A DNA stretch of 64,000 nucleotides, from the NCBI GenBank assembly GCA_965230605.1, contig CBDDLD010000004.1, positions 1,302,001 to 1,366,000 on the forward strand, written 5' to 3'. A model generated the notes under the pieces. It saw only the letters and a list, made by a program, of their open reading frames with translations, was not told the DNA's origin and ran no database searches. Within the stretch, counting starts at the first letter, position 1; every line of letters begins with the position of its first letter. Shown in pieces: positions 15,846 to 22,631 of this stretch. Source of the DNA: CBDDLD01 sp965230605. Its GTDB lineage: Bacteria > Bacteroidota > Bacteroidia > Flavobacteriales > Flavobacteriaceae. Made by a program: the position numbers and the translations under genes.

Positions 15846-16712
15846 ATGAAAAAATTAACAATACTACTTATTCTAATCACATTTGGTCAAGAATTATATT
15901 CTCAAAAACTATTGACTTCGTGGAGTCAGAAAGATATTGAAAATTACACAAGAGAAATGTATGATAACGCACAGAAGCTCACAACGACTGAACTTCTCGC
16001 TAAAAATATAAATGATGATAGTTGGAGTTCTGTTTTTTTGACTTTAAATGCATCTGTCAATAATTATAAAGAAAATAAAGAGTATTTACTTGAACTCGCA
16101 AAACAAATTACAAACATTGAAGAAACTAAACTTAAAGGGACAAGTCGCTTAATCATTTGGGATAGAATAATAACTGGCGACATCACTTTTGAGGGAAAAG
16201 GTCTGATAATATCCAATGACTTATTCAAAGTTGGTGGAAGAGCAAATCAACTGTTGCAAAACTTAACAAATAAGAATTTTGGATTTGTAAACATAAACTC
16301 AACGCAAGAAGAACTAACCAAACTTCAAGAAAGGTGGATAAATTACTTATCTGACAAAGTTGTTCAAGAATTTAAACCAATAGAATATCCTAATGCGAAA
16401 ATACCTGAAGTCACCAGTCTAAATGCGGTTCAAGCTTTAATCATCTCATTACAAGACAATCCGAAAAAAGATGCAATAACCAAAAATTGTTTAAAGAACG
16501 TTTACAAGCTGAGCGAAATGCCAAAAGAAAAAGGCTCATCAGCTAGTTATTGCAATCCTGACACATATACTTTCGGATATTTAGGTATGTTGTTCGGAGA
16601 TGAAAAAATTGACGAAAAGAAAGATTCAAAATGGTGGCTGGATTTTTGGACTGAAAATCACGAAAAATTAAGGTGGAATAATGATTTAGGAATTTACGAA
16701 GTGGAAAAATAA
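15846..16712 (+). CDS. Exported hypothetical protein, cassette-borne
   Basis: A 288-aa protein from ATG 15846; a TTG directly before it could also serve. The signal peptide is KKLTILLILITFGQELYSQ. The mature domain is largely helical, with TSRLIIWDRIITGDITFEGKG in the middle and a tryptophan-rich end (KWWLDFWTENHEKLRW). The CNPDTYTFGYLG segment may be a functional loop. I recognise no family. Cassette arms are GTTAGCAAAA and TTTTGCTAAC. Confidence 0.62.
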   Translation: MKKLTILLILITFGQELYSQKLLTSWSQKDIENYTREMYDNAQKLTTTELLAKNINDDSWSSVFLTLNASVNNYKENKEYLLELAKQITNIEETKLKGTSRLIIWDRIITGDITFEGKGLIISNDLFKVGGRANQLLQNLTNKNFGFVNINSTQEELTKLQERWINYLSDKVVQEFKPIEYPNAKIPEVTSLNAVQALIISLQDNPKKDAITKNCLKNVYKLSEMPKEKGSSASYCNPDTYTFGYLGMLFGDEKIDEKKDSKWWLDFWTENHEKLRWNNDLGIYEVEK

Positions 16713-16716
16713 CTTT

Positions 16717-16854
16717 TGCTAACAACGCATAAAAACAATTTGGGCTTTGTGGCTTTCTCAAACTTTAGTACTTTTAAACAAACACCGAATCAGCGCGGTC
16801 TGAAACTCTAACGAGCTTTCCTCCCAAACTGATTCTTATACACACCCGTTGTAG
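16717..16854 (+). repeat. attC-like site 19, divergent
   Basis: Box TGCTAAC, AAC bulge, weak stem GCATAA against TTATAC, then core GTTGTAG. The centre does not match families A-E. The complementary cassette arms (to the left and right of it) still define the boundaries clearly. Confidence 0.65.
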
Positions 16855-16938
16855 CCAATATACACCCATCCTGAATAAAAATTTATTAGTAATTAAACTT
16901 TTTAAATAAGAAGTAGTCTAAAGAAAAAACTTAATAGA

Positions 16939-17925
16939 ATGATAAAATCCAACTTAAAGAACACAATATTTCTTCTTGGTTTACTTATTATTTTTTCTTG
17001 TAGTGATGATGATACCACATCACCAATCAACCCCCAAGGACAAGATTACCCAGAAATAGTCAATGGAACATTTGACTATCAAAGCGAACAGCGAATATAC
17101 TCTTTGCATATTCCTGACAATTTTGACGGAACTGAATCTGCACCATTAGTGGTATTTTTACACGGAGGTGGTGGAAATGCACAATCTGCACAAAACTTCA
17201 CAAATTTTAATGTGGTTTCAGAACAAAATGACTTTTTAATGCTCTATCCACAAGCAGGATTAGAGTTTCCTGAAAATAGTAACAGTTTTATTTGGGCAGA
17301 TGGCAGAGGATTAGCGCCTGACTTACAAGGCATAGATGATGTTGGCTTTGTAAACGCATTAATAGAACAACTGAAAACCGAGTATAATATAAACGAACAA
17401 AAGGTATATTTATGTGGATTTTCGAACGGAAGTTTTTTAACCCAAAAAATTGCATTTGAAGATAATAGTCAATTTGCGGCTATAGGGACTATTGGTGGGA
17501 CTATGAGTGTAGAATTATTTGATAATGGCAACCCACAAAGAGCTATTCCTATGATTTATATTTTTGGATTAGATGACCCATTAGTACCTTTTAATGGTGG
17601 GTATGTTTCTGGAAACACCAACTTTGCCTCAGTAAAAAGCATTGCTAATTCAGTTGATTATTGGGTTCAGAATAATAATTGTCAAACAACTTTGCCAGAG
17701 GTAAATCTACCTAATATTAACACAAATGATAATTCTACCGTAAAAGTATATGAATACACAAATGGAGATTGCAACTCTAAAGTAAAGTACTATGAGATAA
17801 CTGGAGGTGGCCATACTTGGCCAGGTGTTCAGATTACAAATCAAAGCTTAGGAAATGTAAATTTAGATATGGAAGCCAGTATTGAACTTTGGAACTTTTT
17901 TGACCAATTTGAATTATGTGAATAA
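16939..17925 (+). CDS. PHB-depolymerase/LpqC-like esterase lipoprotein, cassette-borne
   Basis: A 328-aa protein with lipoprotein signal ending IIFSC (Cys about 21) and an Asp/Thr linker. The alpha/beta hydrolase has oxyanion motif HGGGG at 75-79, nucleophile GFSNGS at 160-165 (Ser162), acidic residue region GLDDPLVPF at about 207-215, and catalytic His in GGGHTWPG near the C-terminus. This is the LpqC/feruloyl-esterase-like family, acting on an extracellular or periplasmic ester whose identity cannot be read here. All catalytic residues are present. It is one of the longest single-gene cassettes (1149 bp). Confidence 0.82.
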   Translation: MIKSNLKNTIFLLGLLIIFSCSDDDTTSPINPQGQDYPEIVNGTFDYQSEQRIYSLHIPDNFDGTESAPLVVFLHGGGGNAQSAQNFTNFNVVSEQNDFLMLYPQAGLEFPENSNSFIWADGRGLAPDLQGIDDVGFVNALIEQLKTEYNINEQKVYLCGFSNGSFLTQKIAFEDNSQFAAIGTIGGTMSVELFDNGNPQRAIPMIYIFGLDDPLVPFNGGYVSGNTNFASVKSIANSVDYWVQNNNCQTTLPEVNLPNINTNDNSTVKVYEYTNGDCNSKVKYYEITGGGHTWPGVQITNQSLGNVNLDMEASIELWNFFDQFELCE

Positions 17926-17935
17926 AAAATACTGG

Positions 17936-18003
17936 CTACAACAACGTGTATGTGTTCATAGCGAGCAAAAGCTCGCTACGCCACATACACAAGACCGTTG
18001 TGT
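17936..18003 (+). repeat. attC-like site 20, short family E
   Basis: 68 bp: box CTACAAC, AAC bulge, stem GTGTATGTG, hairpin AGCGAGC/GCTCGCT, stem CACATACAC, bulge AAGACC, core GTTGTGT. The inner hairpin arms differ from site 15 yet pair perfectly. Confidence 0.88.
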
Positions 18004-18031
18004 GTCATTAAAGAAAAACCGAAAATAGGAT

Positions 18032-18433
18032 ATGGTTAGAACTTATCAAGGAACTGTTTATCCGTGGAATTGCGACCATATGAATCATATGAACGTTCAA
18101 TTTTATGTGAACAAATTTGACCAAGGGACTTGGAATTTGTTTTCCGCCTTGGGACTGACTTCTAATTACATGAAAGAGAACAATACTGGATTAGTTGCAT
18201 TGGAGCAACACATAAAGTATCTGAAAGAATGTAATGCTGGAGATAATTTATCAATTGATTCCGAAATACAGGAATTTAAGGGGAAAATTGTCCGATTTAA
18301 ACACGTTATGAAAAACCTGGAATCTGACTCGATTGTTGCGGAATGTGAATTAGTTGGATTGTATATCGATACAGGAAAAAGGAAAGGAATTGAAATTCCC
18401 GAATTCGTGACTGAAAAGTGGAATAAAAAATAA
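18032..18433 (+). CDS. Acyl-CoA thioesterase of the hot-dog (4HBT/YbgC-like) family
   Basis: A 133-aa protein of single hot-dog domain length. The N-terminal pattern YPWNCDHMNHMNVQFYVNKFDQGTW matches the 4HBT active-site helix, where D(H/x)MNH is characteristic and the Asp at about residue 14 is the likely catalytic residue. VALEQHIKYLKECNAGD and FKHVMKNLESDSIVAECE form the later strands. It should hydrolyse an acyl-CoA in the cytoplasm; the substrate is unknown. The cassette is the smallest in the array (505 bp). Confidence 0.85.
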   Translation: MVRTYQGTVYPWNCDHMNHMNVQFYVNKFDQGTWNLFSALGLTSNYMKENNTGLVALEQHIKYLKECNAGDNLSIDSEIQEFKGKIVRFKHVMKNLESDSIVAECELVGLYIDTGKRKGIEIPEFVTEKWNKK

Positions 18434-18440
18434 AAACGTC

Positions 18441-18508
18441 ACACAACACGGTATATGAAATCATAGTACCCTGCGAGATGCTACGACACCATACACGGAA
18501 CGTTGTGC
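18441..18508 (+). repeat. attC-like site 21, short family E variant
   Basis: 68 bp: box ACACAAC, bulge, stem GTATATG, inner pairing TCATAGTA..TGCTACGA, stem CCATACAC, bulge, core GTTGTGC. It is more degenerate than sites 15 and 20. Confidence 0.75.
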
Positions 18509-18526
18509 TTCATTAAAAAAATTTGA

Positions 18527-19105
18527 ATGAAAAGAATACCTGAGATTGTTGAGGAATGTTTAATTAAAATGTCACAGGACAAAATTTTTATGAAATTTCC
18601 TGCCGAAATTCCAGAAGAAATGCTCGATTCTTCCATTGAAACATCAAATGACTGGAAAGGATGGAAACCGATTGCAAGTATTATCGATGACAATGATTTA
18701 AATAACTTAGAAATTAAAATTGGATATAAACTGCCACTATCATACCGTGAATTTTTGAAATACAAACATTTTATTGAATTGAAAATTCCTGATAATGCAG
18801 TTAATTTTCCAAAACACTTACCTGACAAGGAATTAAATTTCCTTTTAGAGTTGGTCTTTAATTACATGATACCCGAACAAATAATTGGAAAGGGTTTTAT
18901 TTACTTTGCCGACTTTGAGGATTACGGCATTCTATGTTTTGACACCAACGAGCAAAATGAGAACAATGAATATCCTATTGTTTATGTTGATAATTACGAT
19001 TTAAAGGAGATTCATCTTTATGCGAATAATTTTTTAGAATTGTTGGACGCTGATGAGCAAAAAGGAGACAGATTTGTTCAATATCTAAATAGTTTAAATA
19101 ATTAA
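18527..19105 (+). CDS. SMI1/KNR4 (SUKH) family protein
   Basis: A 192-aa soluble protein. The SUKH signature is visible at about 60-90: NNLEIKIGYKLPLSYREFLKY, where I.LP.SY.EFL.. is the family core. Later it has IGKGFIYFADFEDYGILCF and YPIVYVDNYDL, the usual middle strands. SUKH proteins commonly act as immunity proteins against polymorphic toxins; no partner toxin is recognisable nearby, so this would be an orphan. The stop is immediately followed by an attC-like site that has lost its left box. Confidence 0.8.
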   Translation: MKRIPEIVEECLIKMSQDKIFMKFPAEIPEEMLDSSIETSNDWKGWKPIASIIDDNDLNNLEIKIGYKLPLSYREFLKYKHFIELKIPDNAVNFPKHLPDKELNFLLELVFNYMIPEQIIGKGFIYFADFEDYGILCFDTNEQNENNEYPIVYVDNYDLKEIHLYANNFLELLDADEQKGDRFVQYLNSLNN

Positions 19106-19233
19106 GTGTATAGCTCATTGTGAATTGCTGACGTTAGTTTGCTGTGCTCGTGTCATTGCAATTTGCTATCTTTCGGTTACGGCGGAAAATCAGTATGATT
19201 TTCCGAAACAAGCCATACAGAAAACCGTTGTAT
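19106..19233 (+). repeat. attC-like site 22, family D, left box missing
   Basis: The stem GTGTATAGC, inner hairpins and right half (stem GCCATACA, core GTTGTAT) are present. The expected left box (about AAGCACAAC, complementary to the cassette start GTTGTGCTT) is gone. The site begins within five bases of the upstream stop codon. It probably cannot be recombined. Confidence 0.7.
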
Positions 19234-19278
19234 GCAAGTAATAAAAACCGTGTCAAATAAAATTGAACAAAAAATTTG

Positions 19279-20898
19279 ATGAATTTAAGATTTATATTAA
19301 ACTGGATTTTTTTAGTTCTGTTATTGACATGTTGTAATAACTCTTCAAAAGGGAGTGATAGCAGTTCTAATCCTACTAATGAACAATTATCACATAATGA
19401 CTTAATAAATGGTGAAAATTTCGCATTCCCTGATGGAAAACTTAAATGTTTGGTAATTAGCTTTGATGATGGTCCTGAACATGACCGCCTGTTAGTGGAT
19501 AAACTTAACAAAGCGAGCATTGTTGGAACTTTCCATTTAAATTCTGCAAGATTGGGCAAAAGAGCGGAATGGTTGAGTTCAGAATTGGCTCAAGAAACTT
19601 ACTTCGTGACGGAAAAGGAAATTAAAAACCTATATTCAGGACATGAAATTTCTAGTCACACGTCTAACCATGCTGGCTTGAATAATCAGACAGACTCATT
19701 AATAAAATCTGAAGTGTCTTCAGATATTAATAAACTTAAAGAATTAGTTGGTAAGTCTATTAAAGGTTTAGCTTATCCATTTGGTGCGTTTGACAATCAA
19801 ACTTTGAAATCATTACGCGACTTGGATATTAAATATGCGAGAACTACGGCATCAACTCAAAACTTTGAACTTCCACAATCTAATTTTCTAGTGTTAAATC
19901 CAACTTGCCATATTTTTAATGCTGTAAATTTTGGTTCGTTTTTCGTAAATAATGAGCCTAAAGAAATGCAATTATTAAATATTTGGGGACATAGCTATGA
20001 ATTTCATAATAACTGGGAATTAGCAGATTCTATTTGTAATGTTTTAGGAAACAAAGATGATATTTGGTACGCTAAAACCATCGAATTAGTCGAATATTTG
20101 GATGCGATTAAACAGTTAAAGTATGCTAAAAATACTGTTTTTAATCCATCAAAAAAGATTTCGGTTTGGATCAAAAATATGGACGGAGACTTTGTGGAAT
20201 TAGAACCGGAGCAAACTATGCCTATTGATTTTCAAAATTCTTACCTAAAAGTAAAGGCTATCGACAGTCTGTATCCTGATAACTCAACCGACATAAAGTA
20301 TCATGGTGATTGGACAAAAGTTAATTACAAACATCGTATTGCAAAATTCAAAAATTCACCTTTAAATTTTGGAGATATTGTCTTTATTGGGAATAGTATA
20401 ACAGAGCAAGGTGGTGATTGGAGTGATAAGCTAAATAAAAAGAATATTCGTAATCGAGGAATTGCAGGTGATGTTACTGATGGGGTTCTAGAACGAATTA
20501 AAGAAATTACACATTATAAGCCTGAGACTTTATTTTTATTAATTGGAATAAATGATTTATTCAACTTACACTATCAAAAAGAAATACCATCGGTTGAGTA
20601 TGTAGCTAACAACATCATTAAAATCACTGAAGTAATCCATGAGAAATCCCCTGAAACGAAAATCTATTTACAAACCATATTACCGACTTCCGAAAATTAT
20701 ATGACTGATAATATTAATAGAGTCAATACCATTATTAAAAATCATGAAAAAAATTCGGATTACGAACTAATTGATTTGTTTAAGGTTTTTGCCGATAGTA
20801 ATGGCCTAATAAATTCTAATCTTACAACAGACGGTACTCATCTCAATGAATCGGGTTACGAGCTTTGGGTAAAAACAATAAAAGATAAATTAAAATAA
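19279..20898 (+). CDS. Lipoprotein fusion of polysaccharide deacetylase and SGNH hydrolase
   Basis: A 539-aa protein from ATG 19279, with a lipoprotein signal ending LLLTCC. Residues about 55-200 form a NodB deacetylase: SFDDGPEH at 61-68 (catalytic Asp and metal site), HEISSHTSNH at 122-131 (metal His pair), AYPFG and WGHSYEF. A linker of about 100 residues leads to an SGNH/GDSL domain at about 365-539: GNSITEQGG (Ser373), NRGIAGD, LLIGINDLF (Gly/Asn blocks) and DGTHLNESGYELW (Asp-His). It probably removes N- and O-acetyl groups from an extracellular glycan. It is the longest single cassette gene; its own attC is missing. Confidence 0.85.
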   Translation: MNLRFILNWIFLVLLLTCCNNSSKGSDSSSNPTNEQLSHNDLINGENFAFPDGKLKCLVISFDDGPEHDRLLVDKLNKASIVGTFHLNSARLGKRAEWLSSELAQETYFVTEKEIKNLYSGHEISSHTSNHAGLNNQTDSLIKSEVSSDINKLKELVGKSIKGLAYPFGAFDNQTLKSLRDLDIKYARTTASTQNFELPQSNFLVLNPTCHIFNAVNFGSFFVNNEPKEMQLLNIWGHSYEFHNNWELADSICNVLGNKDDIWYAKTIELVEYLDAIKQLKYAKNTVFNPSKKISVWIKNMDGDFVELEPEQTMPIDFQNSYLKVKAIDSLYPDNSTDIKYHGDWTKVNYKHRIAKFKNSPLNFGDIVFIGNSITEQGGDWSDKLNKKNIRNRGIAGDVTDGVLERIKEITHYKPETLFLLIGINDLFNLHYQKEIPSVEYVANNIIKITEVIHEKSPETKIYLQTILPTSENYMTDNINRVNTIIKNHEKNSDYELIDLFKVFADSNGLINSNLTTDGTHLNESGYELWVKTIKDKLK

Positions 20899-20910
20899 GA
20901 GATAGCTTCT

Positions 20911-21013
20911 GTCAACCATATTGTCAACTAAAAACAAAAAATCCCGTCAAGTAAACTTGCGGGATTTTCGTAATTAAGCTTGTACTAGCAATTAATTTTA
21001 TACGGTGTTACCT
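20911..21013 (-). repeat. Truncated attC-like site on the minus strand, family B
   Basis: Read leftwards from 21013: AGGTAAC, bulge ACC, GTATAAAATTAATTGCTAG and TTACGAAAATCC, which follows family B closely. It then decays around TTTAGTTGAC without the closing stem and GTT. It belongs to the reversed cassette to its right. It meets the end of cassette 22, which also lacks a site, so the junction is a rearrangement scar. Confidence 0.6.
20938..20968. terminator. Terminator-like hairpin at the cassette junction
   Basis: AAAATCCCG and CGGGATTTT flank an inner CAAG/CTTG stem, giving a strong hairpin with T or A runs on both sides. It could stop transcription of the deacetylase gene and of the convergent gene at 21008-21580. 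It also occupies the place of the inner hairpin of the minus-strand family B site, so it may be attC structure rather than a dedicated terminator. Confidence 0.5.
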
Positions 21014-21580
21014 GCTGGCTTTTTTTCGAAAACCGAAATATCCAGCAATTAATGCAATTCCGATTATTATTCCGTCTATTGTCCAAGACACCCATTTAAA
21101 TTCTCTTTCAAACATTAAATCATAGGATGGTGCAGGAACATTTGTCGCAATATTTATTTTGATTTTTTTCTTTTCAGGATTATTGTCCTTTATGTTTAGT
21201 TTTAATTCGTATTCGGTATTTTCTTTAGTCAAAAAACTTGACAATTGAGCATTTCCATTAACCATTAAATACCCATTTTCGTAATCTCCATATAATTCAA
21301 CTGGTTTTCCCTTTTCAAGGATTTTAATGTCAATTTCTATCGGTAAAATTGTATCTACAATTCCGTTATGATTTGAATTCACTAATTTCATATGAATTCC
21401 ATAAGAAGACTTAAAGTCAGTTATAAATTTCTCAGATATATTAATTTTTTCGATAAATGAATATTCTTTGCTAAATGCGGTTAAAGTTCGTTGGCTTTTG
21501 TCGGGAATTAATTGAACGGTAAAGTAAATAGCAATTAATCCAAATATTATACTTATTATTTTCGATGAAGTTTGTGTCAT
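21008..21580 (-). CDS. Hypothetical membrane protein, reversed cassette
   Basis: A 190-aa protein with one membrane segment at each end (about 7-24 and 165-183, IIIGIALIAGYFGF), followed by a basic tail RKKASR. The 140 residues between are beta-rich and probably periplasmic, with no motif I know. The stop codon lies inside the box AGGTAAC. The start of its cassette (GTTACCTGCAAGCTGAA on the minus strand at 21,609) nearly repeats the start of the + strand cassette at 10,731. Confidence 0.6.
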   Translation of the reverse strand: MTQTSSKIISIIFGLIAIYFTVQLIPDKSQRTLTAFSKEYSFIEKINISEKFITDFKSSYGIHMKLVNSNHNGIVDTILPIEIDIKILEKGKPVELYGDYENGYLMVNGNAQLSSFLTKENTEYELKLNIKDNNPEKKKIKINIATNVPAPSYDLMFEREFKWVSWTIDGIIIGIALIAGYFGFRKKASR

Positions 21581-21602
21581 TCGGGATGTTCGTTCAGCTT
21601 GC

Positions 21603-21813
21603 AGGTAACGTGTACGTGTATGGTTTGTTGCGGATAGAGCCGAAGCTATTTTTAGCTTTGGTGAGCCAAGTTGCTTGCAACTGGCGAAAAATCCGCTGGA
21701 GAAAAATAGCGAGGCTTTGCCTTGCTGTTTTTCCGATAACTAAAGATATAAATATTATTTCGAAATTTTAATGTTGTTCATTGTGTAGCAATGAACTATA
21801 CACATTGTTGGGC
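21603..21813 (-). repeat. attC-like site 23 on the minus strand, long
   Basis: Read leftwards: box GCCCAAC, AAT bulge, stem GTGTATAG, a long centre of about 170 bp with several hairpins (including AGCTAAAAATAGCT), stem CATACAC, bulge, core GTTACCT. The short left and long right bulges give the orientation: it serves the minus-strand gene at 21824-22546. Confidence 0.72.
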
Positions 21814-21823
21814 AATCGTTAAA

Positions 21824-22546
21824 TTAAATACGAGGAAGTTTTAGAACCATTCCATTATTTAGATTAATATCATCTACATGACCAGCAATATCATTTTCAG
21901 TAGTTACCAAATGAATGTGCATATTAGTAGTGTGATGTGTAAAGATTGCATGATGCGAATTTGAATAGAATCCAAGCATATTAACTGACTTATTTAATAA
22001 GCGACCATTGAGTCCTGAATTGATATGTTTGATATGAGAATGTTCCATATCTCCATCTTTCCAATTTATCACATGCCAATCCACATATTTTGGTTTTCCT
22101 TCAATCAAAAATGGAAATGGTTCATCAGTATTTATTTTATTGGTTTTTGCTGTCAGATTAATGAAATTTTCTAATTGCTCATATGTTTTAATTTCGTTAG
22201 GGATTTTAAACGAATTCCATTCATTTACAGTAGCGTAAACTAAAAGTGTAGCATTTTTGTCATAAGAGTTATCAAACATTAATGAGCTGTCAACAACAGA
22301 TGTATTGTAAGGTTTACTGTTTAGTATTTGAATTTCACCTTTTAAATTTTCAGATGCTCCAAGTGCATAAAAGTGTTTAATATTTTCAAAATCTGTAAGC
22401 TTGACCTTTGCAGAAATATCTCCTTTGTGCATCATGTTTTTTAATGCACCTTTGTATTCCACTCGAATATTTGCTAATTGTTTTTCTTTGGAGTTACAGG
22501 ATAGGAGTGGAATAAAAAATAAGAGAATTAATAATTGTTTATTCAT
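21824..22546 (-). CDS. Lipoprotein related to alpha-acetolactate decarboxylase
   Basis: A 240-aa protein with lipoprotein signal NKQLLILLFFIPLLSC (Cys about 17). The rest follows the BudA/AlsD layout: FYALGASENLKGEIQI near the start, HHAIFTHHTTNMHIHLVTT and GHVDDI near the end. In known acetolactate decarboxylases an HxH pair and a following His bind zinc; here MHIHL and AGHVDD supply these. A secreted, lipid-anchored member is unusual because the known enzyme converts a cytoplasmic metabolite, so its substrate may differ. Cassette arms are GTTGGGCAA and ATTGCCCAAC. Confidence 0.65.
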   Translation of the reverse strand: MNKQLLILLFFIPLLSCNSKEKQLANIRVEYKGALKNMMHKGDISAKVKLTDFENIKHFYALGASENLKGEIQILNSKPYNTSVVDSSLMFDNSYDKNATLLVYATVNEWNSFKIPNEIKTYEQLENFINLTAKTNKINTDEPFPFLIEGKPKYVDWHVINWKDGDMEHSHIKHINSGLNGRLLNKSVNMLGFYSNSHHAIFTHHTTNMHIHLVTTENDIAGHVDDINLNNGMVLKLPRI

Positions 22547-22570
22547 CGTTTCTTAATGTTGCCCAACAAT

Positions 22571-22596
22571 TGGATAAACGCAATTGCGTTTATCCA
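22571..22596. other. 26-bp perfect palindrome at the array end (possible attI or minimal attC)
   Basis: A perfect inverted repeat centred on CAATTG, with arms TGGATAAACG and CGTTTATCCA. It follows AACAAT at the last cassette edge and is followed by CATTATGTT. AAC, a 3-base bulge, a stem, a 6-base bulge and GTT is the geometry of the attC-like sites at its minimum size. Alternatively it is the attI-type primary site beside the recombinase remnant. Confidence 0.4.
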
Positions 22597-22631
22597 CATT
22601 ATGTTTATACCTATAAAATTACATAATATTC

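Larger units (their letters stand above)
1..22567. mobile_element. Integron-type gene cassette array (CALIN-like)
   Basis: At least 23 cassettes of about 0.5-3.75 kb lie head to tail. Each is a gene followed by an attC-like site, and each is cut exactly at G|TT. The first bases of a cassette, after GTT, are the reverse complement of the bases before the AAC at its other end (for example GTTAGCTACAGTGC at 3237 and GCACAGTAGCTAAC ending at 3927). This is what attC sites show when a cassette is linear. About 21 sites point in the + direction and the last two are reversed. The array is open at the left edge of the window and ends beside a broken tyrosine recombinase at 22.6-22.8 kb. The cassette pattern is seen directly; that an integron-type integrase built it is inference from the pattern and the duplicated cassette. 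Confidence 0.85.

Noticed and set aside
1..19233. The repeated sites as a CRISPR array
   Set aside because: Spacing is 0.5-3.75 kb with genes between the repeats, the repeats are 67-211 bp and structured, and no cas genes are present.
1..22567. The repeated sites as MITEs or insertion sequence ends
   Set aside because: There are no target-site duplications or transposase. Instead each gene carries private complementary arms, and the duplicated unit includes a gene plus one site with edges at G|TT.
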